Position numbers and translations under genes: made by a program. The notes beneath the pieces are model-generated. The model searched no databases. It saw nothing but the letters and a program-made list of their open reading frames with translations, and was not told the DNA's origin. 64,000 nucleotides of DNA from Pseudomonas iridis. Lineage in GTDB: Bacteria > Pseudomonadota > Gammaproteobacteria > Pseudomonadales > Pseudomonadaceae. The stretch covers positions 1 through 64,000 of the forward strand of contig NZ_JACXXO010000016.1 in assembly GCF_017980685.1 (NCBI RefSeq). The letters are read 5' to 3'. Of this stretch, positions 44,932 to 53,303 are shown piece by piece. How positions within the stretch are numbered: position 1 is the stretch's first letter; each line of letters opens with the position of its first letter.

Positions 44932-45436
44932 TGCCATTGGCCGTTTCGGACGGTTGGGCTGGCTCTGGTTGAGCTTGCTGGTGCTGGTCATCGACCAGGC
45001 CAGCAAGTTCTACTTTGAAAACAAGCTCGAAATGTTCCAGCAGATCGTGATCATCCCCGATTACTTCAGTTGGACCCTGGCTTACAACACCGGCGCTGCC
45101 TTCAGCTTTTTGGCTGACAGCTCCGGCTGGCAGCGCTGGCTGTTCGCCCTGATCGCGATTGTGGTCAGTGCGGTGCTGGTGGTCTGGCTCAAGCGTCTGG
45201 GGCGCAACGAAACCTGGCTGGCCATCGCTTTGGCGCTGGTGCTGGGTGGTGCGTTGGGCAATCTGTATGACCGCGTGGCCCTGGGCCATGTAATCGATTT
45301 CATTCTGGTGCACTGGCAGAACCGCTGGTACTTCCCGGCGTTCAACATCGCCGACAGCGCTATCAGCGTTGGCGCGGTGATGCTGGCACTGGATATGTTC
45401 AAATCCAAGAAAACCGAAGAGGCCGCTCATGACTGA
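44924..45436 (+). CDS. lspA: Lipoprotein signal peptidase (signal peptidase II)
   Basis: An aspartic inner-membrane protease that cleaves lipoprotein signal peptides after diacylglyceryl modification. It has 170 residues and four membrane segments. Catalytic Asp residues lie in GALGNLYDRV and FNIADSAIS. Its start overlaps the ileS stop, the usual ileS-lspA-fkpB-ispH order. Confidence 0.96.
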   Translation: MPNAIGRFGRLGWLWLSLLVLVIDQASKFYFENKLEMFQQIVIIPDYFSWTLAYNTGAAFSFLADSSGWQRWLFALIAIVVSAVLVVWLKRLGRNETWLAIALALVLGGALGNLYDRVALGHVIDFILVHWQNRWYFPAFNIADSAISVGAVMLALDMFKSKKTEEAAHD

Positions 45437-45881
45437 ACAAGTATTGGCTGAGCAACGCATTGGCCAGAACACGGAAGTCACTTTGCACTTTGCATTGCGC
45501 CTGGAGAACGGCGACACCGTCGACAGTACGTTCGACAAGGCTCCGGCGACCTTCAAGGTCGGCGACGGCAACTTGCTGCCGGGTTTTGAAGCGGCGCTGT
45601 TCGGCTTCAAGGCTGGTGACAAGCGTACCCTGACCGTCGAGCCGGAAAACGCTTTCGGTCAACCGAACCCGCAGAACGTGCAGATCATCCCGCGCTCGCA
45701 GTTTGCCGACATGGAACTGTCTCCCGGTTTGCTGGTGATCTTCAACGATGCGGCCAATACTGAGCTGCCGGGCGTGGTGAAAGAGTTCGATGACGCGCAA
45801 GTGACCATCGACTTCAACCACCCGCTGGCGGGCAAGACGTTGACCTTTGACGTGGAAATCATTTCCGTCAAAGCGCTGTAA
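45429..45881 (+). CDS. fkpB: FKBP-type peptidyl-prolyl isomerase FkpB (SlpA)
   Basis: A 150-residue cytoplasmic isomerase/chaperone of the SlyD-like group, with the FKBP domain split by an insert-in-flap domain (residues about 75-125). Motifs: LHFALRLENGDTVDST and FKAGDKRTLTVEPENAFG. It lacks the His-rich SlyD tail. Its start overlaps the lspA stop by eight bases. Confidence 0.93.
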   Translation: MTEQVLAEQRIGQNTEVTLHFALRLENGDTVDSTFDKAPATFKVGDGNLLPGFEAALFGFKAGDKRTLTVEPENAFGQPNPQNVQIIPRSQFADMELSPGLLVIFNDAANTELPGVVKEFDDAQVTIDFNHPLAGKTLTFDVEIISVKAL

Positions 45882-45886
45882 AAATG

Positions 45887-45974
45887 TGGGAGCGAGCCGG
45901 CTCGCGAAAGCGGTGTGTCAGGCGACATCGATGTTGAATGTCAATCAGCTTTCGCGAGCAGGCTCGCTCCCACC
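45887..45974. repeat. REP inverted pair, TCGCGA class
   Basis: GTGGGAGCGAGCCGGCTCGC-type left arm (from about 45887) and reverse-complement right arm (to about 45974), in the spacer between fkpB and ispH. Both genes run the same way, so this pair is intra-operon. Confidence 0.78.
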
Positions 45975-46019
45975 CAGTTGGTAATTCATTGTTTTCGCGC
46001 GCAAGACACGAGGCATAGC

Positions 46020-46964
46020 ATGCAAATCAAACTCGCCAATCCCCGTGGCTTCTGCGCCGGTGTGGACCGGGCGATCGAAATCGTCAACCGCGCCCTGGAA
46101 GTCTTCGGGCCACCGATCTACGTGCGCCATGAAGTGGTGCACAACAAGTTCGTCGTCGAAGACCTGCGCAGCCGTGGTGCGATCTTCGTTGAAGAACTGG
46201 ATCAGGTGCCGGACGACGTCATCGTGATCTTCAGTGCTCACGGCGTATCGCAAGCCGTGCGTACCGAAGCCGCTGGTCGTGGCCTGAAAGTGTTCGACGC
46301 TACCTGCCCGCTGGTCACCAAGGTGCACATCGAAGTCGCGAAATACAGCCGCGACGGTCGTGAATGCATCCTGATCGGCCACGCCGGTCACCCGGAAGTC
46401 GAAGGCACCATGGGCCAGTACGACGCCAGCAATGGCGGCGCGATCTACCTCGTCGAAGACGAAAAAGACGTCGCCGAATTGCAAGTGCACAACCCGGAGA
46501 AGCTGGCCTTCGTCACCCAGACAACCTTGTCGATGGACGACACCAGTCGTGTCATCGATGCGCTGCGTACGCGCTTCCCGGCCATCGGTGGGCCGCGCAA
46601 GGACGACATCTGCTACGCCACACAAAACCGTCAGGACGCCGTCAAACAACTGGCCGACGAGTGTGACGTGGTGCTGGTGGTCGGTAGCCCGAACAGCTCC
46701 AACTCCAACCGCTTGCGTGAACTGGCAGAGCGTATGGCCACCCCGGCCTACCTGATCGACGGCGCAGAAGACCTGCAAAAGAGCTGGTTCGATGGCGTCG
46801 AGCATATCGGCATCACCGCTGGTGCTTCCGCGCCGGAAGTGCTGGTGCGCGGCGTGATTCAGCAGTTGCACGCCTGGGGCGCTACCGGCGCCGATGAGCT
46901 GGCCGGGCGCGAAGAGAACATCACCTTCTCCATGCCTAAAGAGCTGCGCGTCCGTTCGATTTAA
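46020..46964 (+). CDS. ispH: 4-hydroxy-3-methylbut-2-enyl diphosphate reductase IspH (LytB)
   Basis: The last MEP-pathway enzyme, a 4Fe-4S protein making IPP and DMAPP. It has 314 residues. The three cluster-binding Cys are in RGFCAGV (near 12), DATCPLV (near 96) and DICYATQNRQ (near 197); the substrate-site Glu is in the DDTSRVI region. ATG 46020 has GAGG about eight bases upstream. Its 3' end overlaps the opposite-strand FimT-like gene by 29 bases. Confidence 0.96.
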   Translation: MQIKLANPRGFCAGVDRAIEIVNRALEVFGPPIYVRHEVVHNKFVVEDLRSRGAIFVEELDQVPDDVIVIFSAHGVSQAVRTEAAGRGLKVFDATCPLVTKVHIEVAKYSRDGRECILIGHAGHPEVEGTMGQYDASNGGAIYLVEDEKDVAELQVHNPEKLAFVTQTTLSMDDTSRVIDALRTRFPAIGGPRKDDICYATQNRQDAVKQLADECDVVLVVGSPNSSNSNRLRELAERMATPAYLIDGAEDLQKSWFDGVEHIGITAGASAPEVLVRGVIQQLHAWGATGADELAGREENITFSMPKELRVRSI

Positions 46965-47490
46965 CGCTTTTGGCTTTTTGACACAGCGCCTGTTCAGTCT
47001 TTTCGCTGCTCAGGCGCACGCGACCGGTCGCCGCCAGCACTATCTGGCGCTGGCTGACCGCCTCGCGAGTCGAGCAGATATGTAACGTCCCGGCCTGAAA
47101 TCTGCGCCCGGGCATCAGCGGTTGCCCAAGATTGCTGAACCGCACATAACGATTCACCAGCCAATTGCCGACAATCGGTACCTTCGCATCGCTCGTATGC
47201 TCCATCAGCAGCGGGTTGTTGCTGTCCTCCGCGCCCTTGCCGCTGATATCCAGAATGATCCGCCAACCCTGACTCCAATCGCCGTTGATGCCATGAATCA
47301 CCGTGGTCTGACTGCGCGTGATGGCTGTTGTGCGGGCGTTGCGAATACCCTCGATCAATGACTGCGCTGCCTGGTCGCGCTGGTTCGATTCGGTAAGCGT
47401 GGCAAACGCCGGACTGACCAGCAGCAGAACAATTGCGCCAATCGCCAGTCCCATAAGCAGTTCGATCAGGCTGTAGCCTTGTTGCGACAT
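46936..47490 (-). CDS. FimT/GspH-like minor prepilin
   Basis: A 184-residue prepilin. The class III signal is MSQQG followed by YSLIELLMGLAIG, with Glu at +5 and Tyr instead of Phe at +1; cleavage by PilD follows Gly5. The remainder fits the GspH/FimT fold with one disulphide pair candidate (HICST and ALCQK). It is divergent from fimU with about 130 bases between, unlike the co-directional fimT-fimU order that I recall from P. aeruginosa. FimT in other species binds DNA for uptake; that role here is a guess. Confidence 0.82.
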   Translation of the reverse strand: MSQQGYSLIELLMGLAIGAIVLLLVSPAFATLTESNQRDQAAQSLIEGIRNARTTAITRSQTTVIHGINGDWSQGWRIILDISGKGAEDSNNPLLMEHTSDAKVPIVGNWLVNRYVRFSNLGQPLMPGRRFQAGTLHICSTREAVSQRQIVLAATGRVRLSSEKTEQALCQKAKSVKSNGRAAL

Positions 47491-47620
47491 GAAAACGCCC
47501 TCCCTGGAGTGTGATCAGCGACGCGTTCCCTGCGCCGCTGCGAGTAAATCAACCGACATGTATTGGTTGAATGTTCTAGCGTGTAGAAGCAGGTATAGCC
47601 GACGGCAACGGAGGGCATCG

Positions 47621-48094
47621 ATGGATCATCGTACAAAAGGTTTCACGCTGATCGAGTTGCTGGTCGCCATCGCGATTTTGTTGGTCCTGATCACACTGGC
47701 GGTGCCCGCTTTCACCCGATCGATACAAAGCAGCAAGGCCGATACCGAAATGGGCGATCTGCAACGGGCGATCAATTTCGCCAGGCTCGAAGCGATTGAC
47801 CGCGGCGCGACGCTGCGTCTGCGTCCGACCGCCGGGGGCAGCGTCTGGACCGGTGAGTTGGCTGTCTACGACGGTACTGGCACTGCGGCCAATGTGTTGC
47901 GGGTTGTTCCGGCGATGAGCAGCGGCGCCACTCTGACGCTAACCTCAGGAGTGACCGCGCTGGATTTCAACAACCTCGGCGGTCTGGCCGCACCCTCAAC
48001 GGCAGTGGTCATCAGTTACACGCTGGGAACGCAGAGCAGGACGCTTAACGTGTGTTTGAACGGACGAATTCAATTGGGTGGAAGTTGCGGATGA
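47621..48094 (+). CDS. fimU: Minor pilin FimU
   Basis: A 157-residue GspH-type minor pilin of the type IV pilus initiation complex. The prepilin leader is MDHRTKG, cut before FTLIELLVAIAIL (Glu at +5). C-terminal Cys pair in NVCLNG and GSCG. ATG 47621 follows GGAGGG; in-frame starts upstream are not plausible. First gene of a minor pilin operon; it overlaps pilV by ATGA. Confidence 0.88.
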   Translation: MDHRTKGFTLIELLVAIAILLVLITLAVPAFTRSIQSSKADTEMGDLQRAINFARLEAIDRGATLRLRPTAGGSVWTGELAVYDGTGTAANVLRVVPAMSSGATLTLTSGVTALDFNNLGGLAAPSTAVVISYTLGTQSRTLNVCLNGRIQLGGSCG

Positions 48095-48552
48095 GGGCAG
48101 GGAGCAAAGGCGTACAGCAGGGCATGACGCTGATCGAAGTGCTGGTCGCGTTGTTGATTCTGACGGTCGGGCTGCTAGGGGCGGCGGCGGTGCAAATCAA
48201 TGCGCTGAAATACACCGACAGTTCACGCATGACCAGTCAGGCCAGTTTCATCGCCTACGACATGATGGACCGCATCCGTGCCAACTCCGGTGCCAACTCC
48301 GGTGCCAATTACACCGTTACGCCTCCGACCTCGGCCAACCCTGGCAACGCCCGGGATCAGGATCTCTACGATTTCACCACCAGTATCGTCAACTTCGGCG
48401 GGCCGACCGCGACGGGCAGCATCACCCTCAACCAGCGGGTTTACACCATCACCATCACCTGGAGTGACGCGCGCGCGGCCAACACGGCCAATGCTCAACG
48501 CAGTTTTGTCCTGAGCAGTCGCGCCGCCGTTGATCCGGTGGTCACGCCATGA
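48091..48552 (+). CDS. pilV: Minor pilin PilV
   Basis: A 153-residue minor pilin. The leader MRAGSKGVQQG is cut before MTLIEVLVALLIL, with Glu at +5 and Met at +1. It contains an NSGA-type repeat encoded by a 12-base tandem repeat at 48279-48302. With FimU, PilW, PilX and PilE it primes pilus assembly and displays PilY1. It starts inside the fimU stop (ATGA). Confidence 0.87.
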   Translation: MRAGSKGVQQGMTLIEVLVALLILTVGLLGAAAVQINALKYTDSSRMTSQASFIAYDMMDRIRANSGANSGANYTVTPPTSANPGNARDQDLYDFTTSIVNFGGPTATGSITLNQRVYTITITWSDARAANTANAQRSFVLSSRAAVDPVVTP

Positions 48553-49262
48553 AGCGCCAAAACCGTGGTTTCGGTCTTATCGAATTACTGGTCGCTTTGG
48601 CGCTGGGGCTGATCGTGGTGTTGGGCGTGGTGCAGATTTTCATCGCCGCAAAAAATACCTATGTCAGCCAGAACAGCGCTGCTGCCATGCAGGAAGACGC
48701 GCGCTTCGTGTTGAGCAAGATGATTCAGGAAATCCGCATGGTCGGGATGTTCGGCTGCCTTGGCACCATCACCGATTCAAGCAATGCCGGCGACTTCAAT
48801 GCGGCGCAGATCACGCCGATCAATTGGGATAACGCCAATCTCAAACTGACGCTAGTCACGGCGGATATTGGTGGTAGCGGCGGCACACCCACCTGGACAG
48901 TGCTGTCTGATTGCCGCAACAGCGCGACGGCCTACACCGGGTTGCGAAGCCCGGCAACCGGGCAGATCGCATTCCCGATACGACGTCTGATCTACAACTT
49001 CAGCAACAACCAGATATTGATGGGGACTGGCAGCGGCAATCCGGCGCAACAGGTGCTGGTGAATAACGTCAGTGCTTTCAACGTGACATTCGGTCTGGCG
49101 AGTTCCGCGACGGATGTCGCAGCCTCGACCTACAGCACCAATCCGGGCGATCCGGCACGTATTCGCAGCGTGCGCCTGAGCCTGACCCTCGCCGACCCCA
49201 ACAACCGGGTGCGCAATCAAACCTTCAACGTCGTTGCCGCTTTGCGCAACCGCTTGCAGTGA
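48549..49262 (+). CDS. pilW: Minor pilin PilW
   Basis: A 237-residue pilin-like protein of the GspJ/PilW group. The leader MKRQNRG precedes FGLIELLVALALG with Glu at +5. Larger C-terminal domain with a Cys pair in MFGCLG and SDCRNS. Its start overlaps the pilV stop (ATGA). Core of the pilus tip complex with PilV and PilX. Confidence 0.87.
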   Translation: MKRQNRGFGLIELLVALALGLIVVLGVVQIFIAAKNTYVSQNSAAAMQEDARFVLSKMIQEIRMVGMFGCLGTITDSSNAGDFNAAQITPINWDNANLKLTLVTADIGGSGGTPTWTVLSDCRNSATAYTGLRSPATGQIAFPIRRLIYNFSNNQILMGTGSGNPAQQVLVNNVSAFNVTFGLASSATDVAASTYSTNPGDPARIRSVRLSLTLADPNNRVRNQTFNVVAALRNRLQ

Positions 49263-49273
49263 GGGTCAGGGCG

Positions 49274-49753
49274 ATGAGGATTTCTCTCCATCAGCGTCAG
49301 GCGCAGAAGGGCATGGTGCTGCTGGTCAGTCTGGTGTTTCTGTTGCTGATGACGATGATCGGCCTGTCATCGATGCAGAGTGCCAACCTGCAGGAAAAAA
49401 TGGCCGGCAGCGTAGGCCTGCGCAATCAATCATTTCAGACCGCCGAAGCGGCGTTGCGTGTGGGCGAGAGCGCGGTGCAACTGGACAGTTTTGCGTTGGC
49501 AGTGTGCAGCGGCACCACGCAATGTGCGCCGCCAGCCGAGTCATCGGTGGTGAGTACGGCGGGGCTCAATTCGACCTCAGGGGTACTCTGGATCGCCGCA
49601 GGCAACGGTTTCTATGGTGTGCAGAACATCGGTACGACGCTGACCGCCGTGAATGTGCCGAGCAACACTTCGGCGACGCTTTATCGGGTGACCGCTGTCG
49701 GCATCGCCGGTACTTCGCGTAGCGTTGTGGAGAGCATCTATGCGAAGTTTTGA
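49274..49753 (+). CDS. pilX: Minor pilin PilX
   Basis: A 159-residue GspK-like minor pilin. The leader is rich in Arg and Gln (MRISLHQRQAQKG) and the mature protein starts MVLLVSLVFLLLM without Glu at +5, which is typical of the tip-most pilin. Cys pair in VCSGTTQC. It overlaps pilY1 by 14 bases. Confidence 0.86.
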   Translation: MRISLHQRQAQKGMVLLVSLVFLLLMTMIGLSSMQSANLQEKMAGSVGLRNQSFQTAEAALRVGESAVQLDSFALAVCSGTTQCAPPAESSVVSTAGLNSTSGVLWIAAGNGFYGVQNIGTTLTAVNVPSNTSATLYRVTAVGIAGTSRSVVESIYAKF

Positions 49754-52700
49754 ACGCTGCGCATCTGTGCTGGCCGGCATGTTGCTGACTTTCTATCTGG
49801 CCGCACCGGCTTATGCGTTCACGCCGTCTGACTCGCCATTGCTGAGTGCGGCGGCGGTGCCACCGAACGTTATGTTGCTGATCGACAATTCGGGGAGCAT
49901 GAACAGCATCATCTATGCGGCGGGATTCGATCCGACGCTCAACCGCACGCCCGCCCGGGAGTGCAATGCGTTTCTGGGGTTATGCTCAGGCCTGAATGCG
50001 CCAGCGATTACGGGCGATACAGTGTTCTTGTCGAGTCTGCCGACCTCAGGTTGCTCTGGCGGTGCCTATGCGTTTTACAACAACAGCCTTGCGCCGCTTT
50101 GCCTGAAACTGCCGGACCCGGTGGGTGGCGGTAATACCCGCTATTCAGGGGATTACATTTCGTACGTGGTTGGTCTTGCCATCAACAATGGCACCCGCGA
50201 CTTCACCACCGGGGCGATCCCCAACGATTACCGAATCAACGTCGCACGCAACGTATCCACGGCACTGGTCAGCAGTAACCGCACTTTGCGCATGGGCCTG
50301 TCGACGTTCAACCCGGCGACCAGCAGCAACTCTGGCAATGGAGGTTACATTGCCCGTTCCATTGCTGATCTGTCTCCGGTCGCCGGCAGCGTGACCCAAG
50401 CCCAGGCGAACTCCAATTACAACGTGTTGATCTCCTCGATCAACAACTTGAGCGCCGTGTCCAACACGCCATTGGCGGAAACCTATTACGAAGTCACTCG
50501 CTATATGCGCGGCATGGCGCCGTTCTATAACAGTACGCCGACTACCTACACCAGCCCGATCCAGTACCGCTGCCAGAAAAATTACGGCGTGGTGATTACT
50601 GACGGCTTGCCGACTTTCGACCGTACCTTCCCGACCAATGATCCGCTGGGCACAAACCGGTTGCCGAACTGGGACGGCGTCAACAATGACGGCAACAACC
50701 TTAACGGCGACGGTGAGGGCGACACGTTGTATCTGGATGACATCGCCAAATTTGCCTACGACATCGACATGCGCTCCACCGGCACCGACGCGGCAGGCAA
50801 GAGCTGGAACGCAGTGGATTTCCCCAAGCAGAACATGAACACCTACACCGTGGGCTTCGCCGCTGACAACGACATGCTCTCGGACGCAGCGAGTTACGGG
50901 CAGGGCCGGTACTATCAGGCAACCGACAGCGCTGGCCTCAATGCTGCGTTGTCGTCGGCGCTGAGCGACATCACCTCCAAGGCCGGTTCGGGCGGTGCTG
51001 GTGCCGTTAGCGGAGCCACCCTCAGCAGTAACAGCAGTTTCTATCAAACCACCTATGACCCCAAGGACTGGCGCGGCACGATCAAGGCATTCGGCTTCAC
51101 ATCGGCCGGAACCGTTAATACCTCGACGGCACTCTGGAACACCGACACCACAATTGTCCCCGGGGCCACGGCGCCGACTTACCAATCCTGGAACACCTCC
51201 AGTAACGCCGCCGTCACGCTGGCCTACGGTAATTTTTCCGCCGCGCAGCAGACGACACTCAGTCAGGGCCTGCCCACCGGTATCACCGGCATTGATCTGG
51301 TGGAGTGGAGCAAGGGCACCAACAAGAGCGGGCTCAAGGTGCGCAGCGTATTGCTCGGCGACATCATCAACTCGCCATTGGTGCTGGCCTCGCCTGCGGA
51401 CAAAACCGCCTCCGACCTGTCGAACGACACCACTTACAGCACTTACCTGACGACCAAAGCGGCGAACATGAGCGCCAGCCTGGTGGTGAATGCCAATGAT
51501 GGTTTCGTCAACGTCATCAACTCGGTCAATGGCACCCGGCGTTACGCTTACATGCCATCCAGTGTGTTGCCGTCGTTGCGCTTGATCGCCGACCCGAACT
51601 ACATCAATGGCGTCAGCCACAAGTTTCTGGTCGACGGCCAGGTCGGCGTGTATGACGCGCAACTCAACAACGCCTGGAAAACCCTGGCCATTGGCGGCAC
51701 CGGTGCGGGTGGCAAAACCTTTTATGCGCTGCAACTGTTCGATGCTTCCGCAGGCAACGTGATGCGTGCGTTGTGGGAAGTCAGCGCACCGACCATCGCT
51801 AACACCGGCAACGCTTTTAATGATCTGGGTTATGCCTATGCGCGACCGGAAGTGGCACGCTTGGCCGATGGTCGCTGGGCGGCGTTTATCTCCAATGGTT
51901 ATGGCAGCAATTCGGGGCTGGCAGCGCTATATGTGCTGGATGTACGCGACGGTTCGCTGATCAAAAAAATCGTTGTCGACAGTACGGACACCAGTAACGG
52001 TTTGTCCTCGGTGAAGCTCAAGGTCAACTCGCAAAATGTGGTGCAGGCTGCCTATGGTGGTGACTTGAAAGGGCGGTTGTGGAAATTCGACCTCAGCGCC
52101 ACTGCGCCCGACAGCTGGGGCGTGGCGTTTTCCGGCAAGCCGCTGTTCACCACGGCGGGCGGGGCGACGCAGCCGATCACGGCGCAACCTTTGCTGGCGG
52201 ACAACGCATCGGGCGGTAAACAGATCTTCGTCGGTACGGGTAAATTCAACGAAACCGCCGACAAGACCAACAAGGATTTGCAGGCGTTCTATTCAGTGTG
52301 GGATGCCGATGGCGGGTCCGGGCAGCTCACTGTCGGCAACTTGCAGCCGCAGGCGATTACCGGCTCGTTCTCTGGCAGTTCCGGGCAATTCCTGACCACC
52401 ACGCAGAACGACACGACGTATCCGGGGGAGAAGGGCTGGTACTTGCCGCTGGTGTACAACAACGTGCTGACCGGCGAGCGAGTCATCAATCAAGCGAGTA
52501 TCGTGCTGGGCCGTATCGTCTTCACCACGGCCAGCGTCGACACCACCGATCCCTGTGCGAGTTTCGGTACCGGCAAACTGGTCGAACTCGATGCGTTCAG
52601 CGGTAAGATGCTCAACTATGCCGTGCTCGACACCAATTCCGACAACCTGGTCGACAGCAATGACACGATCTCCAGTGGCGTGATATTCACTGGCGGCATT

Positions 52701-52829
52701 CCGACGCTGAACTTCATCTCCAGTGACGGCAAACGCAAAGGCATGACCGACACCAGCGGCACCATCACCATCATTGTTGAAAAGGGCGGCGGCGGTAGTC
52801 GTCGTATCATGTGGCGACAAATACAGTAA
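49740..52829 (+). CDS. pilY1: Type IV pilus adhesin and tip protein PilY1
   Basis: A 1029-residue exported protein. Signal peptide VLAGMLLTFYLAAPAYA; von Willebrand-A-like domain with the MIDAS motif LLIDNSGSM near residue 50; C-terminal beta-propeller-like domain (AYGGDLKGRLWKFDL). The usual P. aeruginosa calcium loop before YxGD is replaced by VNSQNVVQA, while a dockerin-like loop DTNSDNLVDSND occurs near residue 964. PilY1 is displayed at the pilus tip, senses surfaces and promotes adhesion. Shorter than the 1161 residues of P. aeruginosa. The pilY2 gene is absent. Confidence 0.88.
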   Translation: MRSFERCASVLAGMLLTFYLAAPAYAFTPSDSPLLSAAAVPPNVMLLIDNSGSMNSIIYAAGFDPTLNRTPARECNAFLGLCSGLNAPAITGDTVFLSSLPTSGCSGGAYAFYNNSLAPLCLKLPDPVGGGNTRYSGDYISYVVGLAINNGTRDFTTGAIPNDYRINVARNVSTALVSSNRTLRMGLSTFNPATSSNSGNGGYIARSIADLSPVAGSVTQAQANSNYNVLISSINNLSAVSNTPLAETYYEVTRYMRGMAPFYNSTPTTYTSPIQYRCQKNYGVVITDGLPTFDRTFPTNDPLGTNRLPNWDGVNNDGNNLNGDGEGDTLYLDDIAKFAYDIDMRSTGTDAAGKSWNAVDFPKQNMNTYTVGFAADNDMLSDAASYGQGRYYQATDSAGLNAALSSALSDITSKAGSGGAGAVSGATLSSNSSFYQTTYDPKDWRGTIKAFGFTSAGTVNTSTALWNTDTTIVPGATAPTYQSWNTSSNAAVTLAYGNFSAAQQTTLSQGLPTGITGIDLVEWSKGTNKSGLKVRSVLLGDIINSPLVLASPADKTASDLSNDTTYSTYLTTKAANMSASLVVNANDGFVNVINSVNGTRRYAYMPSSVLPSLRLIADPNYINGVSHKFLVDGQVGVYDAQLNNAWKTLAIGGTGAGGKTFYALQLFDASAGNVMRALWEVSAPTIANTGNAFNDLGYAYARPEVARLADGRWAAFISNGYGSNSGLAALYVLDVRDGSLIKKIVVDSTDTSNGLSSVKLKVNSQNVVQAAYGGDLKGRLWKFDLSATAPDSWGVAFSGKPLFTTAGGATQPITAQPLLADNASGGKQIFVGTGKFNETADKTNKDLQAFYSVWDADGGSGQLTVGNLQPQAITGSFSGSSGQFLTTTQNDTTYPGEKGWYLPLVYNNVLTGERVINQASIVLGRIVFTTASVDTTDPCASFGTGKLVELDAFSGKMLNYAVLDTNSDNLVDSNDTISSGVIFTGGIPTLNFISSDGKRKGMTDTSGTITIIVEKGGGGSRRIMWRQIQ

Positions 52830-52844
52830 GTGAGAGTTTGAGGC

Positions 52845-53246
52845 ATGCGCAGATCCAACCGAGGTTTCACCCTGATCGAAATCATGATCGTGATTGCGAT
52901 CATCGGGATTGTGCTCACCATCAGCATTCCAAGCTACAACGAATACGTGAAGAAAGGCCGCCGCGCCGAAGTGGTGTCGCTGCTCTCGGAGCAGGCACAG
53001 AGCCTCGAACGTTTCTACACCAAGAACAATGTCTACACCGGTATCACCGGTTTGAGCGCAGGCAATGATTTCTACACCCTTACGCCGACGATCACTGATC
53101 AGACCTTCCTGCTGACGGCCGCCCGTAAAACGGGCACGGCCATGGCCACCGACAAGTGCGGGGATTTCACCCTGACCAACACCGGTGTCAGAAGCATGAA
53201 CAACGCGACCACCGGGCTGACCACCAAGGATTGCTGGGGCCGCTGA
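52845..53246 (+). CDS. pilE: Minor pilin PilE
   Basis: A 133-residue pilin. Leader MRRSNRG, cut before FTLIEIMIVIAIIGIV with Glu at +5, and a C-terminal Cys pair (DKCGDF, KDCWG) that encloses the D-region. It closes the minor pilin operon. The pilY2 gene that lies between pilY1 and pilE in P. aeruginosa is missing: only 15 bases separate the two genes here. Confidence 0.9.
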   Translation: MRRSNRGFTLIEIMIVIAIIGIVLTISIPSYNEYVKKGRRAEVVSLLSEQAQSLERFYTKNNVYTGITGLSAGNDFYTLTPTITDQTFLLTAARKTGTAMATDKCGDFTLTNTGVRSMNNATTGLTTKDCWGR

Positions 53247-53303
53247 GGCGCTTATCTTCGGGCGCCTTTTGCGCCCACTGTCTTTTTTACGGTTGGATCA
53301 AAC

